A program made the position numbers and the translations under genes. Below, piece after piece: positions 1 to 9,221 of a stretch of 64,000 nucleotides of DNA. Below the pieces are notes generated by a model. It ran no database searches. It had not been told where the DNA came from and worked only from the letters and a program-made list of their open reading frames with translations. Each line of letters opens with the position of its first letter. The first letter of the stretch is position 1. Source of the stretch: Sphingopyxis sp. USTB-05 (GTDB taxonomy: Bacteria > Pseudomonadota > Alphaproteobacteria > Sphingomonadales > Sphingomonadaceae); the NCBI RefSeq assembly GCF_023822045.1, contig NZ_CP084712.1, positions 930,001 to 994,000 on the forward strand. The letters run 5' to 3'.

Positions 1-13
1 GGGTGTGTGATGC

Positions 14-1090
14 GTGGCTGACGCCGGCGAGAAAAAGATCGTCGCCGCGCTTGAGCGCGAGGTCGCCGAAGAGGTCGGCAAGGAATTTCTGGCCGAGGGC
101 CATTCGCCGCACTCGCCCGAGGCGCGGGCCGAACGCGCCAAACGCGTCAAGCTGCGCGCGCGCGCCGAAGGGCTGATCCATCGCGGGCGTGAGCAATTGG
201 CGCCCGGTACCCGCGCGTACCGGATCGTGCGCCGCGTCGTCGTCGGCACCTACACCGACGGCTTCATCCATGCGGGCAATCTTGCTTATCTTGCGCTGAT
301 CGCGCTCTTCCCCTTCTTCATCCTGCTCGCCGCCGCGCTGTCGATCTTCGGCGGCAGCGTCGGGGGCGAGGCGGCCATCGAGGCGGTTTTCTCGACGATG
401 CCGCCCACTGTCGCAAAGGCGCTTTCGGGACCCATCCGTGAAGTCATGACGGCACGTACCGGCATCTTCCTGTGGCTTGGTGCGCTCGTCGCACTATGGA
501 CCGTCGGCAGCCTGATCGAAACGGTGCGCGATATCCTCCGCCGCGCCTATGGCACGCATTTCAGCAAGGGTTTCTTTCACTACCGGCTGCTGTCGATCGG
601 CATCATTACCGGCGCGGTCGTCCTGATGCTGCTATCCTTCAGCATGCAGGTGCTGATCGTCGGCGTCGAACAGTTCGTGACCCGTGTGCTGCCCGAGCGA
701 TATCAATCCTTCGGCATCGTGCTGATCTCGCGCGGGGTATCGGGCTTTGGCCTGTTCCTCGCAATCTATATGCTCTTTTACAGCCTTACGCCGTCGAAAT
801 ACCGGCGGCGGCAATTCCCGAAATGGCCGGGCGCGCTGTTCACGACGCTTTGGTGGGTCGGCGTCACGCTCGCTCTGCCGCCGTTGCTTGCCAGCCTCCT
901 CAGCTATGACGCAACCTACGGCAGCCTCGCGGGTGTGATGGTCGCGCTCTTCTTTTTCTATCTCGTCGGATTGGGTATGGTGATGGGCGCCGAACTCAAC
1001 GCCGCGCTCGTCGAGGTTGAGGATTTGGGCCACGACGCTATTGGGCGCGTCGACGATGTGATTATTGAAAAGACCGGAGACAAAAAATGA
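14..1090 (+). CDS. YihY/BrkB family inner-membrane protein
   Basis: A 358-residue polytopic membrane protein. The first ~75 residues are charged and probably cytoplasmic. Hydrophobic segments follow from about residue 90 to 335, with the Gly/Phe-rich character of the YihY/UPF0761 (formerly BrkB, 'RNase BN') family. Members are inner-membrane proteins of unknown transport role; the old tRNA-processing assignment was withdrawn. GTG at 14 is the first possible start, because an in-frame TGA lies at 8-10. The stop overlaps the fabI start (ATGA), which implies co-translation. Family assignment is firm, function is not known. Confidence 0.85.
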   Translation: MADAGEKKIVAALEREVAEEVGKEFLAEGHSPHSPEARAERAKRVKLRARAEGLIHRGREQLAPGTRAYRIVRRVVVGTYTDGFIHAGNLAYLALIALFPFFILLAAALSIFGGSVGGEAAIEAVFSTMPPTVAKALSGPIREVMTARTGIFLWLGALVALWTVGSLIETVRDILRRAYGTHFSKGFFHYRLLSIGIITGAVVLMLLSFSMQVLIVGVEQFVTRVLPERYQSFGIVLISRGVSGFGLFLAIYMLFYSLTPSKYRRRQFPKWPGALFTTLWWVGVTLALPPLLASLLSYDATYGSLAGVMVALFFFYLVGLGMVMGAELNAALVEVEDLGHDAIGRVDDVIIEKTGDKK

Positions 1091-1914
1091 CGGGTCTGAT
1101 GACTGGCAAGCGCGGGCTGATTATGGGCCTCGCGAACGACAAGTCGCTGGCATGGGGTATCGCCAAGGCGCTGCACGGCGCGGGTGCCGAACTCGCGATT
1201 TCGTACCAGGGCGACGTGATGCTGAAGCGGGTGAAGCCGCTCGCCGACGAACTCGGCTGCGATTTCCTGATCGATTGCGACGTGTCCGATATGGACAATC
1301 TCGATGCGGCGTTCGCGACGCTCTCGTCGCGTTGGCCGACGATCGACTTCGTCGTTCACGCGATCGGCTATACCAACAAGGAAGCGCTGCGCGGCCATTA
1401 TGCCGACGTCACGCTCGACGACTTTCTGATGACGATGAACATAAGCGTCTACAGCTTCACCGCAGTCGCACAGCGCGCCTCGGCGATGATGACGCCTTAT
1501 GATCCAGAGACGGGCAATGGCGGCGGCTCGCTGCTGACGCTCAGCTACTATGGCGCCGAAAAGGTGATCCCACACTACAACGTCATGGGCGTGGCGAAGT
1601 CGGCGCTGGAAACCAGCGTCAAATATCTCGCCAATGATTACGGCCCGCAGGGCGTGCGCGTGAACGCGATTTCAGCCGGGCCGATCAAGACGCTCGCTGC
1701 ATCGGGCATCGGCGATTTCCGCCTGATCCTGAAATGGAACGAGCATAACGCCCCGCTGCGCCGCAACGTCACCATCGACGATGTCGGCGGATCGGCGCTC
1801 TATCTGCTCAGCGATCTCTCCTCGGGCGTTACCGGCGAAACGCATCATGTCGATGCGGGTTATCACACCGTCGGGATGAAACAGGAAGACGCGCCGGACA
1901 TCTCGCTTGTCTGA
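1087..1914 (+). CDS. fabI: Enoyl-[acyl-carrier-protein] reductase (NADH) FabI
   Basis: Catalyses the last reduction of each fatty-acid elongation cycle (trans-2-enoyl-ACP to acyl-ACP) with NADH, in the cytoplasm. The protein has 275 residues, close to the usual 260-275. The Rossmann start carries the FabI hallmark GLANDKSLAWGIA (residues ~13-25). The active-site pair Tyr164 and Lys171 sits in the PHYNVMGVAK motif (YX6K), and a further Tyr of the FabI pattern lies just upstream. The next gene starts inside its last codons. It is the only enoyl-ACP reductase gene seen in this window. Confidence 0.97.
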   Translation: MTGLMTGKRGLIMGLANDKSLAWGIAKALHGAGAELAISYQGDVMLKRVKPLADELGCDFLIDCDVSDMDNLDAAFATLSSRWPTIDFVVHAIGYTNKEALRGHYADVTLDDFLMTMNISVYSFTAVAQRASAMMTPYDPETGNGGGSLLTLSYYGAEKVIPHYNVMGVAKSALETSVKYLANDYGPQGVRVNAISAGPIKTLAASGIGDFRLILKWNEHNAPLRRNVTIDDVGGSALYLLSDLSSGVTGETHHVDAGYHTVGMKQEDAPDISLV

Positions 1915-2437
1915 CGAAATCGGCATCCGCGCCGCGACGGCGACGGATGCCGAGGCTGTCGACACGATTATCCGGGCCGCGTTTGCGGGAACGGACTTCG
2001 GCCATCAGGGCGAAGCCGAACTCGTACGCATGATCGAGGCGGACGGCGATGCGCTCGTCTCGCTCGTTGCTGAACGGGGTGGCGCGATCGTCGGGCATAT
2101 GTTGTTCAGCCGGATGGAGGTCGAGGCCGATGGCGCCGCGCTAGTAGGTGCCGGTCTTGCGCCGGTATCGGTTGTGCCAGGATTGCAAGGGCAGGGTATC
2201 GGCGCCGCGCTGATCCGCGCCGGGCTTGAGAAACTCCGCGAACAAGGCGTGGGCATAAGCTTCGTGCTCGGTCACGAAAGCTATTACCCGCGTTTCGGCT
2301 ATTCGCCGGGCCTCGCCGCGCGCTTCGCATCGCCCTTTGCCGGACCGCATTTCATGGCGATGATGCTGGACTCGGGCGCGGCTTGGCCGCTAGGCGGACG
2401 GGCCGAATATGCACCCGCATTCGGCCGGATGGGATAG
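1907..2437 (+). CDS. GNAT family N-acetyltransferase
   Basis: A 176-residue protein starting at TTG 1907, eight bases inside the end of fabI. The acetyl-CoA loop of the GNAT fold is visible as [17 protein letters not shown] (about residues 90-106), followed by the Phe-Gly-Tyr segment 'YPRFGY' typical of the YhbS-like subfamily. Substrate unknown: members acetylate small amines or proteins. It probably sits in one transcript with fabI and aroC, which starts 4 bases after its stop. The TTG start is inferred from the overlap and the absence of an earlier candidate. Confidence 0.85.
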   Translation: MSDEIGIRAATATDAEAVDTIIRAAFAGTDFGHQGEAELVRMIEADGDALVSLVAERGGAIVGHMLFSRMEVEADGAALVGAGLAPVSVVPGLQGQGIGAALIRAGLEKLREQGVGISFVLGHESYYPRFGYSPGLAARFASPFAGPHFMAMMLDSGAAWPLGGRAEYAPAFGRMG

Positions 2438-2441
2438 GGCA

Positions 2442-3518
2442 ATGAGTTTCAACAGCTTCGGACGCGTTCTTCGCTTCACGACATGGGGGGAAAGCCACGG
2501 CCCAGCGCTCGGCGCCGTCGTCGACGGATGTCCGCCGCGCCTGTCGCTGTCCGAAGCCGACATACAACCCTTTCTCGACAAACGCCGCCCCGGGCAGTCG
2601 CGCCATACGACGCAGCGGCAGGAACCCGATCAGGTCCGCATCCTCTCGGGAACCTTCGAGGGCAAGACGACGGGCACGCCGATCAGCCTGATGATCGAGA
2701 ATGTCGACCAGCGGTCGAAGGATTATGGCGACATCGCGCAGGCCTATCGCCCCGGTCACGCCGATTACGCCTATGACGCCAAATATGGCATCCGCGATTA
2801 TCGCGGCGGCGGCCGATCGAGCGCGCGCGAAACTGCGGCGCGCGTTGCTGCTGGCGGTGTCGCGCGGCTCGTGATCCCCGAAGTGCAGATCCATGCTTGG
2901 GTCGCCGAAATCGGCGGTGATGCGATCGATCCCGCGAATTTCGATCTCGAGGAAATCGACCGCAATCCCTTTTTCTGTCCCGACCCCGCCGCCGCGCAGC
3001 GCTGGGAAGGGCTGATGGACGCCGCGCGCAAGTCGGGCAGTTCTCTGGGCGCGGTGATCGAATGCGCGGCGAGCGGCGTTCCTGCCGGTTGGGGCGCGCC
3101 CATCTATGCCAAACTCGACAGCGATCTTGCCGCCGCGATGATGGGGATCAATGCCGTGAAGGGCGTCGAGATCGGCGCGGGCTTCCAAGCAGCACGCCTT
3201 CGCGGCGAGGAAAATGCCGATCCGATGCGCCCCGCGACCGACGGCAGCAACCGTCCCGATTTCCTGTCGAACAACGCCGGCGGTATCGCTGGCGGCATTT
3301 CGACCGGCCAGCCCGTTGTCGTGCGCGTCGCGTTTAAACCGACCAGTTCGATCCTGACCCCCGTGCCGACGGTGAACAAGGCGGGCGAAGCGACCGACAT
3401 CGTCACCAAGGGCCGTCACGACCCGTGCGTCGGCATCCGCGGCGCGCCGGTTGTCGAGGCGATGATGGCGCTTGTCCTCGCCGATCATAAATTGCTGCAC
3501 AGGGCCCAAAACGGCTGA
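2442..3518 (+). CDS. aroC: Chorismate synthase AroC
   Basis: Converts 5-enolpyruvylshikimate-3-phosphate to chorismate, the last common step of aromatic biosynthesis; needs reduced FMN. The protein has 358 residues, the usual length. The N terminus [20 protein letters not shown] is the family signature. Other conserved blocks are [27 protein letters not shown] and GGISTGQPV. An upstream ATG at 2409 exists, but it lies inside the acetyltransferase gene and would add 11 non-conserved residues, so ATG 2442 is chosen. Confidence 0.97.
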   Translation: MSFNSFGRVLRFTTWGESHGPALGAVVDGCPPRLSLSEADIQPFLDKRRPGQSRHTTQRQEPDQVRILSGTFEGKTTGTPISLMIENVDQRSKDYGDIAQAYRPGHADYAYDAKYGIRDYRGGGRSSARETAARVAAGGVARLVIPEVQIHAWVAEIGGDAIDPANFDLEEIDRNPFFCPDPAAAQRWEGLMDAARKSGSSLGAVIECAASGVPAGWGAPIYAKLDSDLAAAMMGINAVKGVEIGAGFQAARLRGEENADPMRPATDGSNRPDFLSNNAGGIAGGISTGQPVVVRVAFKPTSSILTPVPTVNKAGEATDIVTKGRHDPCVGIRGAPVVEAMMALVLADHKLLHRAQNG

Positions 3519-3525
3519 TGACCTA

Positions 3526-5304
3526 GTGGAGTTCGTCGCCGCATTTATCGCGGAGCAAAAGGCGGTTATCGGCCTGTTCGTGCTCGCGGGCATGTTCGCG
3601 GCTTTCGTCTGGGAACGCTTCTCGCCGTCGGTCGTCGCGGTTGCCGGTGCGGGTATGATGCTCGCGCTGGGTCTGCTCGATGAAAAGGGTGCTTACGGCG
3701 TCTTTTCCAACAGCGCTCCGCTCACCGTCGGGGCGATGTTCATCCTCTCGGGCGCGCTGATCCGTACCGGGGTGATCGACAAGGTCGGCAACTATGTCGT
3801 CGACCGCGCGAAGCGAAACCCGCGCCTCGCGGTGATCGAGGTGTTCGGCGGCGGCCTGCTCGTGTCGGGCTTCATCAACAGCACACCCTTCGTCGTCGTC
3901 ATGATGCCCGTCTGCTTCCGGCTCGCCGAGGCGCTTGGCGTGTCGCCCAAGAAATTGCTGATGCCGCTGTCGGTGATTGCGGTGCTCGGGGGCTGCCTGA
4001 CGCTGATCGGCACCTCGACCAATCTCGTCGTTGCCGGGATCGCCGAACAGGCAGGGCTCGGCCATTTCGGACTGTTCAGCATTACGCCTTATGGCCTTGC
4101 GGTCGCGGCGGCAGGCGTCGTTGGACTCCTGATCATGGCGCGCTTCCTACCGTCGGACTATCCGCGCATCGCCGAAAAGGCGAACGGGGCGGAACAGCTT
4201 TATCTGACCGAACTCGGCCTTGGCGAAGATGATCCGGCCATCGATATGTCGCTCGACGCCGCCAGCCTCGGCATTGCGCCGTCGCAGATCGTCGGGGTGC
4301 TTGCCGGCGGGCGCCTGATCACGGGGGCGGATGCACAGAATCACCGGCTCGCGCCCGGTAACCGAATCGTCGCCCGGCTCGATGGCGCTGCGCTGATGAC
4401 GATTCGCAGCGAGAAGCGCTTTGCGATCGGCATCGGAGAGAACCCGGATGCCGAATCGACCGTCGTCGAGGTGACGGTTTCGCCAAGCCACCGCTCGATC
4501 GACCGGCCGCTTGCCGAAATCCCCTTCCTCCAGCGCCAGCGGGTCCGCATCCTCGGCGTAACTCGCTTTCGCCATCTTCCGGGGCCGACTTTGTCGGAAA
4601 ACCGCATCCGCGCCGCCGACCGCCTGCTGATCGACGCCGACGACGCGAACATCGCGCAGCTGCGCGACAATCCCAATCTGATCGGCCTCGCAATGGCGTC
4701 GGTCACCGCCTTCCGCCGCCGCCGGGCATGGATCGCGATCCTCGTGATGGCAAGCGCGGTGCTGTTGTCGGCAACGGGCGTCATGTCGATCGGCATCGCC
4801 GCCTTCATCGGCGTGGGGATCGTGCTGCTGACGCGCTGCATCGATGCGTCCGAAGCGTGGGGCAGTATCGACGGCGACGTATTGATCCTGATCTTCGCGA
4901 TGCTCGCGGTTGGGGCTGCGCTCGAACAGGCGGGCTCGGTTGCGCTGATGGTCGGCGCGCTCGAACCGGTGCTGACCGACGCGCCGCAATGGGCAGTGAT
5001 CGCGATCGTCTATTTCTCGGCATTGTTGCTGTCCGAATTGCTCAGCAACAATGCCGTCGCGGCGCTGATGGGGCCGCTTGTCATTGGCATTGCCGAAGCG
5101 ACGGGAGTCGCGCCGCAGCCGCTGCTGATCGCGCTGATGCTCGGTGCCTCGGCCTGTTTTGCGACACCGGTCGGTTACCAGACAAACACGCTCGTCTATG
5201 CCGCGGGCGATTATCGCTTCATGGATTTCGTGCGCATCGGCGTGCCGCTCAATATACTCACGGGTGTCGCCGGCTGCGCCGCGCTTGCCTTCTGGACACC
5301 CTGA
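3526..5304 (+). CDS. SLC13-type permease with central TrkA-C (RCK-C) domains
   Basis: About 592 residues. Two hydrophobic halves (residues ~10-210 and ~400-590) resemble the DASS/ArsB superfamily, with SNSAPLTVGAMF-like and 'LIGTSTNLVVAG' hairpin motifs. They flank a soluble middle that contains two TrkA-C-like segments (around residues 215-380). This is the layout of the SLC13-family permeases often annotated as sodium:sulfate or citrate carriers; the ion is not predictable here. GTG 3526, seven bases after the aroC stop, is preferred over ATG 3472, which lies inside aroC. It may belong to the fabI-aroC transcript. Confidence 0.82.
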   Translation: MEFVAAFIAEQKAVIGLFVLAGMFAAFVWERFSPSVVAVAGAGMMLALGLLDEKGAYGVFSNSAPLTVGAMFILSGALIRTGVIDKVGNYVVDRAKRNPRLAVIEVFGGGLLVSGFINSTPFVVVMMPVCFRLAEALGVSPKKLLMPLSVIAVLGGCLTLIGTSTNLVVAGIAEQAGLGHFGLFSITPYGLAVAAAGVVGLLIMARFLPSDYPRIAEKANGAEQLYLTELGLGEDDPAIDMSLDAASLGIAPSQIVGVLAGGRLITGADAQNHRLAPGNRIVARLDGAALMTIRSEKRFAIGIGENPDAESTVVEVTVSPSHRSIDRPLAEIPFLQRQRVRILGVTRFRHLPGPTLSENRIRAADRLLIDADDANIAQLRDNPNLIGLAMASVTAFRRRRAWIAILVMASAVLLSATGVMSIGIAAFIGVGIVLLTRCIDASEAWGSIDGDVLILIFAMLAVGAALEQAGSVALMVGALEPVLTDAPQWAVIAIVYFSALLLSELLSNNAVAALMGPLVIGIAEATGVAPQPLLIALMLGASACFATPVGYQTNTLVYAAGDYRFMDFVRIGVPLNILTGVAGCAALAFWTP

Positions 5305-5400
5305 CCGAGCGATAGGCCCGGCAGCGATTGCCCGCGGCGCGTCACCCTGTTACCCCGCTCGCATAACGATCCGTCCCTGGGGCGGAACAGGGAGTAATTT

Positions 5401-6753
5401 ATGGGCCATCGCCTGACTTTGTACATTCTTATCGGGATGATCCTCGGCGTCATCACCGGCTATCTGGTGCGGGTATATGTGCCCGCCGACAGCGAAGCCT
5501 TTGCCTATTGGCTGCGCAGCTTCAGCACGCTGTCGACGATCTTCCTCAACCTGATCAAGCTCGTCGTTGCGCCGCTGATTCTCGGCACGCTTGTCGCGGG
5601 AATCGCGCATATGGGCGACAGCTCGGCGCTCGGCCGCATTGGGACGCGCGCAATCGCATGGTTCATCCTCGCCAGCCTGATCTCGATCAGCCTGGGCCTG
5701 ATCATGGTCAATTTCTTTGAGCCGGGTGCGGGGCTCAACCTCACCGTCGGTGCGCATTCGATTGCAGAGGTTGGCGAGGTCAAAAAGCTCGACCTGTTTG
5801 AATTCATCGAACATGTTTTCCCGAAGAATATCTTCCAGGCGATGGCGGACAACAATGTCCTCCAGATTCTTGTTTTCGCGCTGTTTGCGGGCGTTGGCCT
5901 GACGGCGATCGGCGAAAAAGGGAAGCCGCTGGTTCGCGGCGCCGAGGCGCTTGCCGAATTGATGCTCCAAATTACCGGCTATGTGATGCGCCTCGCGCCG
6001 ATCGCGGTATTCGGTGCGCTAGCCGGCGTTGTCGCGAAATATGGCCTCGGCATCCTCGGTACTTATGCCGAACTCGTCACCGAATTCTACCTCTCGCTCG
6101 TCGTGCTGTGGGTCATCCTGCTCGGTGCGGGCGCGATCTTCCTTGGCCGCCGGATATTCTCGCTGATCCGCTATATTCGCCAGCCGCTGCTGATCGCTTT
6201 CTCGACCGCGTCGTCGGAGGCTGCGATGCCCAAGCTATTCGAACAGCTCGACCGCTTCGGCGTGCCGCGCCGCATTTCGGGCTTCGTGCTGCCGCTGGGT
6301 TACAGCTTCAACCTCGACGGTTCGATGATGTATGCGAGCTTCGCGACGCTCTTCATCGCGCAAGCCTATGGTATCGAGCTGTCGATCACGCAGCAGATTC
6401 TGATCCTGCTGACGCTGATGGTGTCGTCGAAGGGGATCGCAGCGGTGCCGCGCGCCAGCCTCGTCGTCATCACCGCGACGCTTGCGATGTTCGATCTGCC
6501 GGTCGAGGGCGTTGCGCTGATTTTCGCAATCGACCAGTTCCTCGACATGGGGCGCACCGCGACCAACGTCGTCGGCAACGCCGTGGCAACAAGTGTGATC
6601 ACCAAGTGGGAAGGCATGCTCGAAGAGCCCGAACCCGCCGACCTCGAGCGGCCGCATGCGCCATCGCACACACCGCACCATGGAACCCGTGGGCTCGATC
6701 TTCGTGATGACATAGCAGAGGGTGAAAACAAGCCAGCGGCCGATAACGCGTAA
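5401..6753 (+). CDS. Dicarboxylate/amino acid:cation symporter (DAACS), DctA-like
   Basis: A 450-residue secondary transporter of the DAACS/SLC1 family, with roughly eight membrane helices and two re-entrant hairpins. Visible signatures are the serine-rich hairpin FSTASSEAAMP (around residue 265) and GYSFNLDGSMMY in helix 7, close to the NLDG motif of C4-dicarboxylate carriers. The C-terminal ~40 residues are charged and cytoplasmic. An AGGGAG ribosome-binding site lies just upstream of ATG 5401. A paralogue follows 48 bases downstream, so the pair is probably co-transcribed. Substrate is inferred from the motif only. Confidence 0.88.
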   Translation: MGHRLTLYILIGMILGVITGYLVRVYVPADSEAFAYWLRSFSTLSTIFLNLIKLVVAPLILGTLVAGIAHMGDSSALGRIGTRAIAWFILASLISISLGLIMVNFFEPGAGLNLTVGAHSIAEVGEVKKLDLFEFIEHVFPKNIFQAMADNNVLQILVFALFAGVGLTAIGEKGKPLVRGAEALAELMLQITGYVMRLAPIAVFGALAGVVAKYGLGILGTYAELVTEFYLSLVVLWVILLGAGAIFLGRRIFSLIRYIRQPLLIAFSTASSEAAMPKLFEQLDRFGVPRRISGFVLPLGYSFNLDGSMMYASFATLFIAQAYGIELSITQQILILLTLMVSSKGIAAVPRASLVVITATLAMFDLPVEGVALIFAIDQFLDMGRTATNVVGNAVATSVITKWEGMLEEPEPADLERPHAPSHTPHHGTRGLDLRDDIAEGENKPAADNA

Positions 6754-6801
6754 CGCGCGAGCTTCGGGCCGCCCAACCGGGGGCGAGCAAGGAGCTGAGC
6801 C

Positions 6802-8127
6802 ATGGCCGAAGCAGCGGCGATCGACGGGGTGCACCGTGACGAAGCGCGTGCGAGACGGCTGCGCTGGCGGATGCTGGTCGGGTTTCTCGCGGGCCTCATT
6901 ATAGGGCTTGGCGTTCACTATGGCGCGCCGGATGCGGCGTGGGTCGAAACCGTCACAACCTATGTGACGGGACCGATCGGGCAGATATTCCTGCGCCTGC
7001 TTTTCATGCTTGTGATCCCGCTGCTCGTATCGGCGCTGATCGTCGGCGTCGCCGAAATGGGCGAGATGCGGGCGCTGAAATCGGTCGGTTTGCGCACGCT
7101 CGCCTATACGGTCGTCGTCTCGGCAATTTCGGTCGTCATCAGCCTTGCCGTCGTCAATTTGCTCCAGCCGGGCGCGGGGGTCGATCCCGCGCTCGCGCGT
7201 TCGCTGATGGCCGAGGGGGCGGCGGGCGCGCAGGCGATCGCCGACCGCGCGGGCGAGGCGAAGACCGGGATGGATGCGGTCGTCGCGATCGTCCCCGACA
7301 ATCTCTTCGCCGCGATGGGCGAGAATGACGTGCTTGCGGTCATGTTCTTCGCGCTTTTCTTCGGCATCGGGTTGATGCTCGTGCGTACCCCGCGGACCGA
7401 GACGCTGAAGACTGCGATCGAGGGCGTGTTCGAGGTGGTGATGAAGCTCATCGGCATCGTCATCCAGCTCGCGCCGATCGCCGTCTTCTGCTTCATGTTC
7501 AACCTTGCGGCGCAGTTCGGCTGGGACCTGATCATCCGCCTGTCGGCCTTTGTCGGCGTCGTGCTGCTTGCGCTCGCGCTTCAGATGTTCGTCGTCTTTC
7601 CGCTGCTGCTCAAGACCCTTGCGGGCAAATCGCCCGTCGCCTTCTTCCGCGAAACGCAGGAGGCGTCCGTCATGGCATTCGCGACCGCCTCGTCGAACGC
7701 GACGCTTCCGACCGCACTCCGCGTCGCGCACGACCGCCTCCGCCTGCCCGACAAAGTCGCACGCTTCGTGCTCACCATCGGCGCGACCGCGAACCAGAAC
7801 GGCACCGCGATGTTCGAGGGTGTCACGGTGATTTTCCTCGCCCAATTCTTTGGCATCGACCTGACGCTCGACCAGCAGTTGGTCGTGATGCTGGTTTGCA
7901 TTTTGGGCGGCATTGGGACGGCTGGCGTGCCGGCGGGATCGCTCCCCGTGATTGCGCTGATCCTCGCGTCGGTCGGGGTGCCGCCGGAAGGGATTGGGCT
8001 GATCCTCGGCGTCGACCGTTTCCTCGACATGTGCCGCACGACGCTTAACGTTGTCGGCGACCTTGTCGCCGCGACGGTCGTTTCGGCGGGCGTGAAAGAT
8101 CCGCCGCCCGCCGGTCAAGCTTCCTAA
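6802..8127 (+). CDS. Dicarboxylate/amino acid:cation symporter (DAACS), second paralogue
   Basis: A 441-residue DAACS/SLC1 transporter. The hairpin reads FATASSNATLP and the helix-7 motif NQNGTAMFE, closer to the NMDGTALYE form of glutamate/neutral amino-acid carriers than to the NLDG form of its upstream neighbour. The two genes therefore look like diverged duplicates with different substrates. A long hydrophilic insert (~residues 125-155) separates helices 3 and 4. The stop overlaps by four bases the stop of the convergent glycine-rich lipoprotein gene, leaving no room for a separate terminator. Confidence 0.88.
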   Translation: MAEAAAIDGVHRDEARARRLRWRMLVGFLAGLIIGLGVHYGAPDAAWVETVTTYVTGPIGQIFLRLLFMLVIPLLVSALIVGVAEMGEMRALKSVGLRTLAYTVVVSAISVVISLAVVNLLQPGAGVDPALARSLMAEGAAGAQAIADRAGEAKTGMDAVVAIVPDNLFAAMGENDVLAVMFFALFFGIGLMLVRTPRTETLKTAIEGVFEVVMKLIGIVIQLAPIAVFCFMFNLAAQFGWDLIIRLSAFVGVVLLALALQMFVVFPLLLKTLAGKSPVAFFRETQEASVMAFATASSNATLPTALRVAHDRLRLPDKVARFVLTIGATANQNGTAMFEGVTVIFLAQFFGIDLTLDQQLVVMLVCILGGIGTAGVPAGSLPVIALILASVGVPPEGIGLILGVDRFLDMCRTTLNVVGDLVAATVVSAGVKDPPPAGQAS

Positions 8128-9050
8128 TTATCGCGGACGCGGCCTTCACGATTGGGCTCCGGCGCCTGGCGTGCCGGGCGTGGTGCCTCGCGCACAACGG
8201 GAGCAGGTCGCGCTGCGGGCGGCGGACTCGCGACCGGAGCCGGGCGCGGCCGCCCGGCGCCCGCGCCGCGGTCGGGGCGGCCGCCATTGCCATCGCCGCG
8301 GTTCCAGCCGCCGGGGCGGCCCTCCCCGCGATCGGGACGACCGGGATTGCCCGCGGCAGGCGGCGTAGCGGGACTTCCGGGGCCACGGCCGGGCCGTGTG
8401 CCACGCGGGCCGTCGGGATTGCCATCACCGCGGCCCCATCCTCCGGGTCGGCCGGGGCGACCGTCGCCGCGGTCGGGGCGTCCGGGATTGCCGGCGGTAG
8501 GCGGCGTCCCAGGATTGGCGGGGCCGCGCCCGGGGCGCGTACCGCGCGGGCCGTCATTGTCGTGATCGCCGCGATTCCACCCACCCGGGCGTCCCGGCCG
8601 ACCGTCGCCCGGTCGCCCGTCGTTGTCGCCGCGGTTCCAGCCGCCGGGGCGGCCCGGCTTCCAATCGCCACGTCCGCCATGATGTTTCCACCAAGCGCGG
8701 CGCCCGCCCCAATAATTCAGATATTGGCCGCGCAGCGGATAGCGGTTGCGGTAATTGTCGAACATCCACATCCCATAACCGGGATAATAATAATCGTCGT
8801 ACCAGCCGCCGCCGAAGCCGATCTGGGCGAAGCCGCCGCCATAGTCCGACGCGTCGTAGCAGTCGTAACCATAGCCATCGTCATAGGCATAGCCGTCGCT
8901 ATCATAATAGGCGTTACCATAGCGCGCGGCGCAATCGCCGCCCGAGGCATAGCTCGAACCATAGACGTCGCCATAATAGCAGCCGCCGAGCATCGTAGTC
9001 GCCAGTGCGCCGAACGCGATGGAGATGGGGCGCTTCAAACTCTTCGCCAT
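8124..9050 (-). CDS. Gly/Pro/Arg-repeat lipoprotein
   Basis: 308 residues. The N terminus has a lipoprotein-like signal ending in LGGC (Cys24). A Tyr/Gly/Asp-rich region follows (~25-100) containing WYDDYYYPGYGMWMFDNYRN. From residue ~115 the protein is built of imperfect repeats of GRPGGWNRGD, PRGTRPGRGP and AGNPGRPDRG, and it ends in a Pro/Ala/Arg-rich tail. No catalytic domain is visible. An envelope or surface role is inferred from the signal and composition. The repeats give long open frames on the opposite strand, which I regard as artefacts. Arginine-rich basic repeats could bind anionic polymers, but this is speculation. Confidence 0.75.
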   Translation of the reverse strand: MAKSLKRPISIAFGALATTMLGGCYYGDVYGSSYASGGDCAARYGNAYYDSDGYAYDDGYGYDCYDASDYGGGFAQIGFGGGWYDDYYYPGYGMWMFDNYRNRYPLRGQYLNYWGGRRAWWKHHGGRGDWKPGRPGGWNRGDNDGRPGDGRPGRPGGWNRGDHDNDGPRGTRPGRGPANPGTPPTAGNPGRPDRGDGRPGRPGGWGRGDGNPDGPRGTRPGRGPGSPATPPAAGNPGRPDRGEGRPGGWNRGDGNGGRPDRGAGAGRPRPAPVASPPPAARPAPVVREAPRPARQAPEPNREGRVRDN

Positions 9051-9221
9051 GGGCTTGTCCTTTTGGGTCCAACGGTTGCGACCCGTCCACTTGTTGCATG
9101 AATTGTACGAGTCGAGTTGAATTTGCGGTGAATGCCGTCAAGTGTTCGGCAACGCCTTACTTGCATCGATGTCAGTAGTTGGTTACGCCTTGTATCGGAA
9201 CATGATGACGAGGATCGACCG

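Noticed and set aside
6235..8118. Long minus-strand open frame opposite both symporters
   Set aside because: Spans two good transporter genes and the gap between them; translated sequence is Asp/Arg/His-rich with no motif.
8152..9101. Plus-strand frames over the Gly/Pro/Arg repeat region
   Set aside because: They are by-products of the repeats; the minus-strand frame has a signal peptide and a coherent N-terminal domain.
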